Shown here: positions 20,161 through 32,707 of the stretch, one piece after another | Layout: every line of letters starts with the position of its first letter | How positions within the stretch are numbered: position 1 is the stretch's first letter | Assembly: GCF_029873635.1 (NCBI RefSeq) | Contig: NC_080417.1 | Coordinates: 30,492,214 to 30,556,213 of the forward strand | Direction of reading: 5' to 3' | Origin: Malania oleifera | Taxonomy: Eukaryota > Streptophyta > Magnoliopsida > Santalales > Ximeniaceae | DNA: 64,000 nt | Translations under genes and position numbers: made by a program | Notes under the pieces: model-generated | What the model was told of the DNA's origin: nothing | Database searches by the model: none | The model's input: only the letters and a program-made list of their open reading frames with translations

Positions 20161-22139
20161 GATGAAGATAAGGTGCTATTGGTCCACAAGCTCCGTAGCT
20201 CAGCTCCTTTGGCGGCCATGATTAATTTGTCCAATCTGTCATGATAAATTGTTGGGGACAGAGGCAATATTTGATGTTGATTTTTTTTTTTTTTTTCAAA
20301 AGATAAATTGCAATGATGGAGTTTATTGTTAATTAATTATTATCAATCTTTGACATTTTTCCTTCCATTTCTTTGGTTGATGGGGCAATTATTATTGGGC
20401 TTGAACTATTTCGGTCGATCTTTACCTCACTTTAAACTTTTAATGATGATGGTCTAGGAGACCAGGTGATTTGCTTGGATCATAGTGGCGTTTGAAATAA
20501 TTTCACACCCCCCCACCCCCACCCCTCCCCCATGTTTTTATGGATTTAACAAAAAATTTTCGATAAATTCTTAATGTATGTATGCTACATTTTTCATTTG
20601 TAATGAATCAAACACATACATACATTTTAAAGATTTTTTTGAACCAAATCACTACTAAGCTAAATCTCCATAGCTCAAATCAGGGGATTGCTTCTTAAGG
20701 AGCTACAATGTAGGGAAGAAGTCACATGATTCACAATTTTTTACCTTAAGAGCAAAATTGAATATTAAAATAAAAAAATAATTACGTAAATCCTATGATT
20801 TAAACCAAAAAAATGTATAAATTCCCGCATAATTCAATGAACCCATCTAGGCATGAATTTGACAAGATTGCACCTAATATTTATCACTACTACAAGCATG
20901 GTGTCCTAATCTTCTTTTATCTTCATTAAGTTGAAAAATAATTGGTATTCATGATTAATGATGAATGCTTTAGCTTTTACACTATTAAAATGCATAATTT
21001 ATAAACATCATGTATAATTGCTTTTTGAGCGTTTAAGCATATTGAGTGTGCCATTTTTATCCAACTTCTCGGAATATGACGGTAATCGTTTAGTTAAGAT
21101 AGTCACCATAAAAAATAATTGGTCTAATGTGAATCACCTATTCTCTAGTCATCCAAGTAACTAATTGGAGAATCGTCTAGAAAAAGCATAAGTCAAACAC
21201 TACAGGCGACACATAAATTGCTTAAAAGGTGAAATCACTCATCACCCATACAATAGAGAACACAAAGTCTTCAAGTGACAATGGTTGTATAAGTCATCAA
21301 ACAACATTGGTCGCATATGTTATTAGTTGAAATTCATCACCTAAAATATTTAGTATGTCATCAAGTTAAGGTCGTCCATCATTAAACAACAAGGTCGCAG
21401 CAGATAAGTATTAGGCAAATATGTCAATTATAATAATTTGGATCTTAATCTATATTATGAAATGGTTCCAATTTATGATCATATTTTAAATATTTTATAA
21501 ACTTCCTTTGTTATTTTGATTCTATACTTATTACAGTAGAATTAATATAAGTTTGACTCCAAATTAATGTGTGTGTGTGTGTATGTGTGTCTATATATAT
21601 CCATAATAACTATTATGTTTAGTCTAATTAATTTAGATTCTATCTTATTGAGATTATAATTCGTTTCTTAAAATTAGGACTGTAAACGAGTTGAACCGAG
21701 CCAAGTTTTGTTATGCTTAAACTTGTTCATTAAATTTTTAACCAAACTTGAACTCAAGCCGAGTTTAAATGGAACTTTAGAGATCATTTAGAACCACTTA
21801 TGCACAAGTACTTTCAAGAAAAAGTGTTGAATTTAAGTGCTAATAATAAGTACTGAATTGGAAAAGTGTTAAAAGTTATAAGTTGAGTTTAATTGTGTTT
21901 AAAATAAGAGGTATTTGGATACTTTCTTTTATTATAAGTTACTATATGATTATTTTTAAACAAATTTTAATTTAAAAATATTAATATTTTTTTAATTAAA
22001 AAATTCATTAATAATTATTTTAGTTATTATAACTAAAATTTAAATATTTTGTATTAAAAATAACATAATAGTATTGTTTAATTAAAAAAATCTTAGTATT
22101 AATGTACATTTACACCATATTAATTACTATGATATTAAA
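20161..22139. other. Downstream intergenic, fragments only
   Basis: 3' flank of the plastid-type gene, then AT-rich spacer. A C-rich run lies near 20508-20530 and a TG run at 21571-21588. Sequence at 21678-21770 (GGACTGTAAACGAGTTGAAC and on) resembles ends of plant hAT-like elements carrying GTAAACGAGCCGAGCC-type words, but no partner end was found. No coding frame was recognised. Confidence 0.5.
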
Positions 22140-24269
22140 TAGACCTGAAAAAATGGATAAAAATCCGTTAATCCGAACAGTATCCGATCCATTTTAACTG
22201 ACTCATAATCATCCGTTTGTTAAATGAGTCGAATATAAGTTTTCATTTTCATATCCGCCCCCTTAGCGGGTCGGGTCGGGTTTATCCGGCGGATATCCGC
22301 CAACCCGCTTAATAAATATTAACCCAAACCCATTAAAGTCTACTGCCCGCTATAGCCAACCCACTACCCAAAGCCCAAAGGCCCAAGTTCCCACACAGCC
22401 CACATGCGGCACGCCCCTCTTGAGTCTCGGCCCCTCCCACTCCCAGAGTCCCAGCCCCTAGCCCAGGCCAGCTCCATTCGATTTCGACCACTCCCATTCC
22501 CATTCGAAAAGAGCCCTAGCCGGCTAGCCCTCCCTCGTCATCATCATTTGAGAATTGAGAGCCTCAGCTTGAGCCAATAGAGACTCAGAGAAGGAGAACC
22601 AATTGGCGGCCGCACGAGAGACAACAGAGAGACCCTTCTTCTTCGACAGTTCGACCCTTCGAAGCCCTCTGCCCTCCGAGTGTCCGACAACTTCGGCCTT
22701 TCTTCTTCAACGCTTCGAACCAGCAGGACCTTTATTCAGAACCAACAGGTCACGGCCACGGGTGTTCTTCATCTCCTCTATCCGAGGGGGCTTCAGATCT
22801 CAGAAGGTAGTCCCGACTCCGAGCTCCACTCTTTATGCCTTTCACCATTTTGTTTGTGTCTTCACATGCCGACAACACTGATAGTCTAATATATATATAT
22901 AACAATTCCACAAACCAGTTCAGTCCCATCAATTTGGTTCTGAAACTGGTTTGGCTTAGTTCAGTTCAAAATCTTGCCACCGAAAAAATTTGGTTCGGCT
23001 TTTTGTTATGCTCAGCAAGTTTCAGTATCAACTAAAAACCAAAATATTTTATTACTGTTTTTCTAAAAATAAACTTTTTAACATCTATTTATATTATTCA
23101 ATTCATAGTGAATACCCTTTTTTAAGTGGTCATGAAGTACAAAAGAATAATTCAAAACTTGGAGAAGTTTTCAGGAAGTTGAGTTCGTTCAATGGCTTAC
23201 TTGCAAAGTTGGAGAAAATTAGGAGATGCCGTGAGGTGAGGTGGTTCTCAGAATTTTTAAGCCTAACCAAATTGGTTCAGTTTTTAGTTCCAAGAGTGAT
23301 TCAGTTCGGTTCCTCCTCCCAAAAAAATGAAAAACTTTAGTTTCTTAATTTTTTGCGGTGTTCAAACCCAACATAGCACCAAAACAAGGCCACAGAAAAT
23401 TATGCACAAAACAGGTAGCCAGCCATATAAGGTAAAGGAAGACTGATTTCTGTGAGAGAGGGAGAGAGGAAGAGAGAGAATTATACATTTCAAACAGCAA
23501 TATAAAGCTGATTTCTGAACAATCTCTGATTTAAAATTTTGTATATATATATATGTATATGTATTATGTATATCAATATATGGTAGAATAAAGTGGAGCT
23601 GCTATGGAAATTAAAATTTTGTAGAAGACCTAACCAGTTAATTGAGCATCATAGAATAGCAACAAATTTCCTACCACAAAATTCAAGACTTTCAATTTTC
23701 AAAACTTCACAGGGGAAATTTCTTCAAAATATTCTCTCTTTTATAAGGAAAAATTGTACTATCATATTTATACAAGTATTTTTGACTTATCAAACAATTA
23801 ACAAGGCAGTAAATATTTTAAATTTGGAAAAACAAACTAATGTTCAAGTTAGTGGAGTCTAGTGAAAATATGAATTTTTAGCTCTAAGTCAATACTTCTA
23901 GCAACTACATTATTTGTCATGTTAAATACTTTGACATCTCTGCATTGCTATTGTTGTAGGCCTTTATCATTTTAAATACTTTGACATGATGACATCTCTG
24001 CATTGCTATTGCTGTAGTTACTAAAAAAGTTAATGCACAAACTAATCGCAAGTTATTGTATACAATTTAAATTATTGTGACAAAAAATAAATTATTAATA
24101 AAATTATATTTGAGAATGGCGGATTATCCGCCCATCCGTCATGAATTATCCTACCCGAAACCGCCTAACTTGTCACTTAAATGAGTTGAGTATGGATTAT
24201 GATTTTTTCACCCGAGAATCCGCCTTATCCGCCACGGATAAACCGACCCGATCCGCTTTGCCATGTCTA
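22140..24269. mobile_element. hAT-like non-autonomous transposon (2.13 kb)
   Basis: The ends are TAGACCTGAAAAAATGGAT at the left and, as complement of the right end, TAGACATGGCAAAGCGGAT. Both are followed by subterminal copies of ATCCGCC/GGCGGAT words. The element is flanked by a perfect 8-bp direct repeat ATATTAAA (22132-22139 and 24270-24277), the hAT signature. No transposase or hAT dimerisation motif is readable in any frame. The left third (about 22330-22880) is strikingly GC-rich with CCCTAGCC and GAGAGCCTCAG-type leader-like sequence, and it contains a 92-aa frame (22603-22881) with no known motif. The body may be captured or degenerate 5' gene sequence. Confidence 0.88.
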
Positions 24270-24277
24270 ATATTAAA

Positions 24278-24752
24278 TTATGATAAAAATATTGCTAGTT
24301 AAATTCAAAATTTTAATTTGTTTAATAAATAGTTCTTGTTCAATACATAATTGAATTATAATAACTAATATGTCATAATACACAACAGAATAATATATAA
24401 TTATTTTAAATATATTTTGAATAAAAATATTAATATTTTTCTAATTATAAATTTAATAATCAATTTTCTAATTAAAATTTAATAACTCAGTTAAAATTTT
24501 TTAGTTAATTTAATGTTAATTTAAATTATAAATGTTCTTTTAATTCATTCCAAAATCTAATCATTTTTTTCTAATAACTAATAGGTTATAATGCATAATA
24601 AAATAATATATGTTTAACTTTTAATTAATAATTATGTTAAATGTTATTTTTAATTGATATTTAAATATTTTATTAAGTAAAAATAATATAATATTATTTT
24701 TTATTAAAAATAATTTTATTCTTAATTTATATTTATAACATATGATTATCAT
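24278..24752. other. AT-rich intergenic
   Basis: Right flank of the hAT-like insertion, over 80 percent A/T by eye. No gene seen. Confidence 0.6.
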
Positions 24753-25228
24753 TGTTGCAATGTTTGAGAAAAGCATCCAGAATGGTAAGGAATAATAATA
24801 TTATAAGTTCGATGAAGTCATCACTAATTTGTTATTTTATTAGGTCCAAGTTAGTTTGTGCAATTACTACTCATTGATTGGTCTATAGATTAATCCTAGG
24901 CCAAAAAACTAATAACCTCAGTTTGTATTTATTAGAGTTAGGATTAGGCGTTCAGTTATGTGAGGCAAAAGTACTAGCACCCCATACACACCCGTTTTAC
25001 GAATAGTACCTAATTAACTATGAATTATTCCTAAATTGAATCTAATGATCTTAATTAACTCCTTTAAAATAAATAAATATTAGAATATTAAAATAAAATA
25101 TGAAATAAGGTGTGATTTAGGGATGAATAGTAATACCTCCAAAGGAGAGAATCTTATTTAATAAACCTCCCTCAAAACTAATATAGGTGAGATCTAAAAT
25201 ACTTTTTTACCTTTTGTTTAATCATTAG
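24753..25228 (-). mobile_element. Tat/Ogre-type LTR 3' end, split by the copia insertion
   Basis: The complement of this block parallels 41750-42195 base by base in stretches. Shared pieces include TATTTTA-ATCTCACC, GGAGGT, CCTAAATCACAC, AGGAGTTAAT, TAATTAGGTAC, CATAACTG, GACCAATCAA and a terminal TTGCAACA at 24753. The sequence continues to the right of the copia element at 31738, where GTGCATCCTAAT on the complement joins the same alignment. GGGGTACGAATACCTT-type wording and the GTCGCAACA end are typical of plant Tat/Ogre LTRs. It is clearly old. Confidence 0.7.
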
Positions 25229-26941
25229 TATTAGTTGTCTTAGCCCGGGAGTATATAGTCCAGAGGGGGGGGGGGGTGAATGGACTCTTTTGCGGAATAA
25301 CAAACTTTCTCTACAAAATAAAACACTTGGCACGATGCAAGCAATTATATCACAATATATGAAATTTATAACATACACAAGACAAATAATAAAGAGTATA
25401 GGGAGAGAAAATCAACATCGTTATTTTTACGTGGTTCAGCATGAAGCCTACATCCACGCCTTGAGACCAACTCAAGGATTCCACTATACGATCTCCTTCA
25501 CCGGTGGAGAAGCTTTACAACTCAGGAACAAATCCCTACTTGCTCACCAAGAGCCTCTTTGGTTCACAAAGAACCTTCACCAAACGGCCCACAAAGAACC
25601 TTACAAGAAGATGATGGAAATATAATATGATACTCCTTAAATGAGCAAATATTAAATACAAAGCAAACCTCACACTATCTCTCAAGTAATGAATCAAACA
25701 CAATTAAAGAGCAAGAGAGAATAAGCACTTGTGAATGAAGAACAACAATGCAAAGTGTTAGGTGCCTAGGTTTTGGTGTGAAAAGATATTTTTCACTAAG
25801 AATGATCAAAAGCCTTCAAAACCATGTTAATACAAGTCTAATAGCTTGTATTTATAGCCCAAGAGCCTTAGGAGCAGTTAAATAGCCTTTGGGGGAGGGG
25901 GGGGGGAAGAAAAGATATTTTATTTGGTAAACTAGCCATTTTTCGCCTGTTAGCATCATTCTGCCCGTTGGACTCGTCGACTAATCATATACTGCACCTC
26001 GTCGACGAATCCCATGTATTTGTTGATGAGGTCCGTGAATTAAAAAAAGTCATCAACATGAAACTTGTGACATTTTGTCTTAACTTTCCAGAGACACTAA
26101 GATCGTCCCATTTGGATTTTTCTAGCAAAAGTTATACCTAAAATACCAAAAAGTGTTCAGGACTCAAGGCTGCACTACGGTAGTGACGATTGCTTTGTTT
26201 TTCTTTATTAAAAAGCGTTTTAATGACTCAAAACATTTTTGGACAAAAGTATATGAAAAATATTAAGTCTAATGAATATTAAAACTTGTCCAAATAAGTT
26301 TCCTTTTGAATATAAGATATCTTAATTAATAAAACACATTTGAAAACCCATTTTAATATCTTTTATGCGTAGTATGTCATTTTATAAATATACTTGACTT
26401 TCTTTGAACCTTTAGGACATAAAACTTGTTTTAACACAATCGAGACTAAGAATAAAAATGTTCTTAAAACTAGGATGTTAAAAACTTGTCCATTTGAAAA
26501 TATATTTGAGTTTTAGGATTCATTTGACAAACTCTTATTTTAACTTAGAAAACTGTGAATTGTAAGTTTGTTACTTTTGTGCAGATCCTATATGCTCATG
26601 TGTCCTAGTATGCTTATGCAATGATTCAACTCTTACTTAAAAATTATGCAAGACACACACTGCAAGAGTTACAATACGCACGCACTCACACAACCCTTAT
26701 TATAATTAATTTATACACAATAAAAACTTTAAGATGTGCTTTGGTGCTTCCAAGTCAGCGTCCTTCCGATATTTTCTATTTGATGTCTACTAGGTCTGAT
26801 CTTTGCTTTCGATCCAATAATTCATGTACGAGTACCTATACTAAACATGATCTGCAAAGATAGGAAAACGCTAGGAACAACATATAGGTTAATATCATCA
26901 AAACACATTAAACAATGATGGTGTAGCCACTAAGGCTAACA
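25229..26941 (-). repeat. 3' LTR of the gag-only copia element
   Basis: Starts TATTAGTTGTC, a G-to-A change of the terminal TG seen in its partner, and ends CTAAGGCTAACA. It contains a G-run at 25265-25277, a TATTTTTACGTGGTTC block, the TATA box (minus strand, GGGCTATAAATAC at about 25848-25860) and two TCGTCGAC copies at about 25976-26012. Confidence 0.92.
25965..26045 (-). promoter_or_regulatory. TCGTCGAC motif cluster upstream of the LTR TATA box
   Basis: ACTCGTCGACTAA and CCTCGTCGACGAAT plus degenerate TGTTGATGAGG lie about 110-190 bp upstream (minus strand) of CTATAAATAC. The partner LTR has the same cluster at 30738-30825 with an extra copy. Confidence 0.55.
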
Positions 26942-28334
26942 TTCTCCCCCTTTTTTATGATGTCTAACCTATTAATAATCTACTTAATCTTTGCATTTGT
27001 CTTTGTTCTTACTAAGGCTTATTGTGCAAAAATAAGCTTACTTAGAACTACTAATGAGTTGTTAGCATCAAAACAAGACAATTAAGTTTACGAAGCCTCT
27101 AAGGCTAATATTCTCCCCCTTTTTGATGATGACAAACCATTGATGTTCTCCTATTGGGTATATTTTAAAGCTCCCCCTTAATTTATGCATATTCTTAGAT
27201 AAAACTAACATTTGTTCCCCCTTACTATATGCATATAAGGTAAAAATATTTATCTATATTTTTCATATCTATTAGAGCTTTAAACATGTATACCATAAAA
27301 TAGTTCATTTAAGATAAAGTTATAAGCAAAATGAACTTATCATATCACCATATGCATTTTACATGCATTTCACTTCTCCTTCATACATAACACCGCACAA
27401 CATTCTCTTAACAAAGAGAACACCAAAATATCTTCTCCCCCTTTGATCATCATCAAAAAGAGAGAGGCATAATTTATTTTACCTAAAAATGATTTCTCCC
27501 CCTTAATCTAAGATTCCATGGTGGTGAGGTGAGTGTGTACTAAACACATATACCAAAATTTTGGGTGCTAAACCATACTATCAGAAAAGCCTAGATTGAC
27601 TTCCTTCCAAACTCATGAATGATGATTTAGAAGTTAAACCATTTGTTGTAGATCAATCATTCAAAGATCATTCAAGAATGGACATTTTCAAAATAAGCAT
27701 AAAATATTCATGCTTGTAATTTAAGCATGGTAAATGTGTCCAAACAACTTAGTAAAGAGCATGTGTATGTAAACTTGGCTTTATTTGACAATGCTCTTTA
27801 GAAATAGGAGACATGTTCTCCTAATTTGTCACCAATGGGAAAGTATTCTTCAAATATAAGATATTACAAATAAATATTTCATTTTATAATACCACTTGTT
27901 GTTATGATTATTTTTACTAAAATTCAATTTTTAAGAATGTTATGTTTTAGATAACCAAACTAAAGCATATATCATCAAAACAATTCACATGAGAAAAACA
28001 AGGTTTTTCCATTTATCACCCATAAAATCTATTTCTAACTAACAAGCTTTGCATGCTATTTCATCCCATAAATAACAGCCAATAAAAGGAAATAAATCAA
28101 TTTTCTAGATGAATACAATTCAAGAAATCATATTGGTTTTGGTATTTTCATTCATCAACATTGGCTTGATCATCAAGAATTCCCAATAAAGTAATTTAAC
28201 AATTTAGAATGCATAAATTGAGATTTTGTCCTTTAAGCACATTTTAGTCATCATATTTTTTTTACCTAGGTAAAATAAAGTCTACCTAAAACTAATTCCT
28301 AATCCTAGGTTCTAAGAAAACAAGAATTCAAAGA

Positions 28335-29332
28335 TCACGTGTTTCCTTTGGGTACCCATTCTTCCTTGGGTGCCAATGAATTTTTCTTCATTACCCATTC
28401 TAACTTCTTTTGTTTGCCTCTATTTCCTCTATAAGGGCAAAAATATCTTATGTGACCTTTTCTTTCACAATATAAACAAATTTTATTTTCAGGTGAGGGT
28501 CTTGACTTATTTGTATTATTTTTGCTTGTTGAGGCATGACCATGTGATTTAAAATTATTTTTGCAAAAATTATTTTTCTTAACTCCCAAAAATGCTTTGG
28601 AGTTTTCTTTTCCTTTAATGGTTTTGCTATGATCTTCTTTTTTCTTTTTCAAAAGAGTCTTTTCTTTCATAATATTCCAATTTTATTTTTCAATTTTTCA
28701 ACTTGCTCTTGAAAAATTTTATGGTCTTATTGAGTTTTTTCATTAAGCTCCTCATTTTCTTTTCTAAGGGAAGCATTTTCATATTTCAAGGAGGAACAAA
28801 GACAAGGTTCTTTTCCTTTGTATTTTGACAATTTTTCCTCCAAGTTTTCTATCTTTAATTGCTCCTTTTGAGAATTTAAAACATGCTCCTCATTCTTATT
28901 TTTAAAAGAATTATTTTCTTCTATCAATGAGGATTCCCTATGTCTTGACAAAGCAAATTCTTTCTCCATATTTTTGTTCCTTCTTTTTACTAAAACTAAT
29001 TCATCATATAATTTAGCACAATTTTCTATTACTTCATCATAAGAAGGTGCATAATCCTCCTCATCCCAACTTACTTCATCTTCTTGTTCATTAGTCATTA
29101 AGCATGAATGTGTTTTTTTCTCATTTTTTCTTATTTCTTTTTTCCTAAAGTGTTGTTTTTCTTCAAGGAATTTTCTAAAGTCTTTTATGAGTGATTCCAT
29201 ATCATCCGTACTATCCTTATCATTTTCTAGGATTTCTTTGAATTTTGGACTAGATGATGTAAGAGCAACACATTTATCCTTTCTAGGCTTGTGAGGATCC
29301 ACATTCGTATTTTTCTTAAGTTCATAAGTCAT
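28335..29332 (-). pseudogene. Copia gag C-terminal half: coiled coil and zinc knuckle
   Basis: The frame 28727-29332 (201 aa) is highly charged, with long Glu/Lys heptad-like stretches. It is followed, after a frame change, by 28335-28670, which holds CLYCERKGHIRYFC, a perfect CX2CX4HX4C zinc knuckle. The first frame begins with remnants of the gag core tail. The coiled-coil insertion and late knuckle match SIRE-type gags. The frame break between the two lies at about 28670-28727. Confidence 0.8.
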
Positions 29333-29950
29333 AAGTGATCCAATAAGCTCATCAAGTGTGACTTTGGTTAAATCCTTTGCCTCCTTAATGGTGGTAGATT
29401 TAGCATGCCATGACTCGGGTAAAGATCATAAAACTTTTCGAATATTATCCTCCATAGAATAAGTTCTACCTAGTGCTTTTAATTCATTTATGATGTGTGT
29501 GAACCGAGTGAACATGGACGTGATGGATTCTCCGTCATCCATTTTAAACATTTCATATTCATTGACTCACATGTAAATTTTGGACTTCTTAATTTGTGAA
29601 GTACCTTCATATGTCACTTCAAGTTTTTCTCATATTTCTTTACTGGTATCACAACCATAAATACGATTATATTCATTATCACTTAGAGCACAATAAAGAA
29701 AATTTTTGGTTTGAAAGTTAAGCTCAACTAACCTTATTTCGGTGTCCAACATCTCCTCAAGATTTTTTGGTTCACCCTTGGTATTTTTGAATTCGTAATT
29801 TCCCTCTGAGATGACACACCACATTTTGAGATTGTGTGCTTGGATGAAGATGGTCATTCGGTTTTTCCAAGCCGGGTAGTTTGAACCATTAAACAATTGC
29901 AGTCTTGCCACGGATTGTCCTTGGGAGGAGGTACTCGCCAAATACCCCAT
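29333..29950 (-). pseudogene. Copia gag N-terminal half (UBN2-type)
   Basis: Begins MGYLASTSSQGQSVARLQLF and has the NYPAWKNRMTIFI box of copia gags, ending with NEYNRIYGCDTSKEI at the stop at 29630. Reading on in this region gives a TYEGTS-like and a MFTRFT-like block with stops, as in the gag copies at 54.2, 57.5 and 60.5 kb. The start is 46 bp downstream of the primer site, the usual place. Confidence 0.85.
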
Positions 29951-29995
29951 TTGATCTTTACGCTCTGGATTTCACTCAGAAAATACAAGCGCCTC

Positions 29996-30007
29996 GCTCT
30001 GATACCA
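29996..30007 (-). other. Primer binding site, exact tRNA-iMet type
   Basis: TGGTATCAGAGC on the minus strand, two bases inside the 5' LTR edge at 30010. Confidence 0.95.
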
Positions 30008-30009
30008 CT

Positions 30010-31732
30010 TGTTAGTTGTCCCAGCCCCAGAGTATATAGTCCAGAGGGGGTGGGGGTGAATGGACTCTTTTGCGGAATTACAAATTTTCTCTACAAAATA
30101 AAACACTTGGCAAGATTCAAGAAATTATATCACAATATATGAAATTTAAATCATACACAAGACAAATAATAAAGAGTATAGGGAGAGAAAATCAACATCG
30201 GTATTTTTACGTGGTTCGACACGAAGCCTACATCCACGCCTTGAGACCAACTCAAGGATTCCATTATACGATCTCCTTTACTGGCAGAGAAGCCTTACAA
30301 CTCAGGAACAAATCCCTACCCGCTCACTAAAAGTCTCTTTGGTTCACAAAGAACCTTCACCAAACAGTCCACAAAGAACCTCACAAGAAGATGATGGAAA
30401 TATAATATGATGCTCCTCAAATGAGCAAATATTAAATACAAAGCAAACCTCACACTATCTCTCAAGTAATGAATCAAACACAATTAAAGAGTTAGAGAGA
30501 ATGAACACTTGTGAATAAAGAACAACAATGCAAAGTGCTAGGTGCTTAGGTTTTGGTGTGAAAAGATATTTTTTACTAAGAATGATCAAAAGCCTTCAAA
30601 ACCATGTTAATGCAAGTCTAATAGCTTGTATTTATAGCCTAAGACCCTTAGGAACCGTTAACTAGCCGTTGAGGGGAACAAAAGATGTTTTATTTGGTAA
30701 ACTAGACATTTTTTGCCCGTTAGCATCATTCTGCCCGTTGGACTCGTCGACTAGGCCCCTGCACTTGTCGACTAATCATATACTGCACCTCATCGACAAA
30801 TTCCCTGTGTTCATCGATGAGGTCCCTTAATTAGAAAAATTCATCAACATGAAAGTTGTGGAATTCTGTCTTAACTTTCCAGCGACACCAAGATAGTCCC
30901 ATTTGAATTTTTCTAGCAAAAGTTATACCTAAAATACCAAAAGGTATTCAGGACTCAAGACTGCACTACGATAGTGACGATTGCTTTGTTTTTCCTTATC
31001 AAAAAGCGTTTTAATGATTCAAAACATTTTTGGACAAAAGTATATGAAAAATATTAAGTCTAATGAATATTAAAACTTGTCTAAATAAGTTTCCTTTTAA
31101 ATATAAGATATTTTAATTAATAAAACACGTTTGAAAACCCATTTTGATATCTTTTATGCTTAGTATTTCCTTTTATAAATATACTTGACTTTCTTTGAAC
31201 TTTTAGGACATAAAACTTGTTTTAACACAATCTGGACTAAGTATAAAAATGTTCTTAAAACTAAAATGTTAAAAACTTGTCCCTTTGAGAACATATTTGA
31301 GTTTTAGGATTTATTTGACAAACTCTTGTTTTAACTTAGAAAATTATGAATTGTAAGTTTGTTACTTTTGTGCAGATCCTATATGCTCATGTGTCCTAGT
31401 ATGCTTATGCAATGACTAAACTCTTACTCAGAAATCATGCAAGACACACGCTGCAAGAGTTACAATACGCACTCACTCACACAACCCTTATTACAATTAA
31501 TATATACACAATAAAAACTTCAGGATGTGCTTTGGTGCTTCCAAGTCAGCGTCCTTCCAATATTTTCTATTTGATGTCTACTAGGTTTGATCTTTGCTTT
31601 CGATCCAATAATCCATGTACGAGTACCTGTACTAAACATGATATGCAAAGATAGGAAAACACTAGGAACAACATATATGTTAATATCACCAAAACACATT
31701 AAACAATGATGGTGTAGCCACTAAGGCTAACA
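30010..31732 (-). repeat. 5' LTR of the gag-only copia element
   Basis: Starts TGTTAGTTGTC and ends CTAAGGCTAACA; high similarity to 25229-26941 over the full length with scattered, mostly transition differences. TATA box (minus) at about 30635-30645. Confidence 0.93.
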
Positions 31733-31737
31733 ATTAG

Positions 31738-32100
31738 GATGCACAAAAGAAAATATAATATATATATATATATATATATATAGTTAATAATTGAAAAAAA
31801 TTATCAAATTTGATAAAAAAAAAAAAAAAAGTCTTTAAAGCATGCCCCAATTTTGTCAAAAAATTTAAAAAATATTTTAAAATTTTTCAACATTTTTCTA
31901 TAATTTTCTAGGATTTTTATAGACTTTTTCCTTCATTTTTGGTATTTTATTTTTCCATTTTTTAATTTGAGATAAAATAACTCAAACAATTTTAATTTAT
32001 TTTTTTCTAATTTTTAAATATTTTTTTTTCTGATTTGTACTCTTTTTCTAATTTTTAAGAATTAAAATTAGTTAAAAATAATTTAAAATTTGAATAAACT
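31738..32100 (-). mobile_element. Tat/Ogre-type LTR, continuation beyond the copia insertion
   Basis: Complement continues the alignment of 24753-25228 with the LTR at 40858-42195. It is dominated by A- and T-runs with repeated AAAATTTT words and a (TA)n at 31757-31782. The right limit is not clear. Confidence 0.5.
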
Positions 32101-32439
32101 AAACCGACAGGTCAGACCAATTCGATCAATCTAAACCGAGTCAACGGGCTAACTCAAGTTGACCCGGGTCAAACGGGGTAGCCACGTGTTAGCTAGTGGT
32201 AGTGACATGTGCCACTGCTTATAGTTATTTATTTATTTATTATTTTTTAATTTTTTGCAGTAGGATGATGTCAGCATGACGTCACCTGCCACGTGCCAAG
32301 TATTGGTTGATCCCAGGAGTTTTGACACGGTTCGCTGACATGGTAGCAATCCAGCCATCTAAAGAAAACACAAATTGGACGGCTAGGATCGCGCCACGTC
32401 GCTCCCAAACGTGTGATCCTGAGTGTAACATGTGTCACT

Positions 32440-32656
32440 ATCTATACGGTAACACATTTCCACTTGTATATATATATTAAAACCCCCATTTCTTCCTCTC
32501 TCTTTCTCTCTCTCTCTCTCTCTACTTTTTTTCTCCTTTATCTCTCTTCGCTTCTCTCACACGAATATCTCTCTGCATCCTCGTTTTCTCTCTCATCTCT
32601 ATCTCTCTGCTTTCCCTCTCTTTCTTCTCTCTGTCTGAACCTCTCTCTCTGTCTCT

Positions 32657-32707
<51 letters not shown>

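Larger units (their letters stand above)
25229..31732 (-). mobile_element. Gag-only non-autonomous copia element (6.5 kb) with perfect TSD
   Basis: Two LTRs of about 1.72 kb (25229-26941 and 30010-31732) flank a 3.07-kb interior. A perfect 5-bp duplication ATTAG borders the element (25224-25228 and 31733-31737). On the minus strand it has a canonical primer site TGGTATCAGAGC (29996-30007), a gag with zinc knuckle, a pol-free stretch and a polypurine tract AAAAAAGGGGGAGAA next to the 3' LTR. No protease, integrase, RT or RNase H motif is readable in 26942-28330. It is therefore a gag-carrying non-autonomous element whose mobility would have relied on another copia element. The gag style and repeated polypurine-like tracts suggest the SIRE lineage. 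Confidence 0.88.

Noticed and set aside
22603-22889. Possible exon of a host gene in the GC-rich part of the hAT-like element
   Set aside because: Two overlapping frames without recognisable motif and no supported splice structure; kept only as a question in the findings.
29996-30007. tRNA-like sequence TGGTATCAGAGC (also at 14501 and 60397)
   Set aside because: These are primer binding sites complementary to tRNA 3' ends; the rest of a tRNA is absent.
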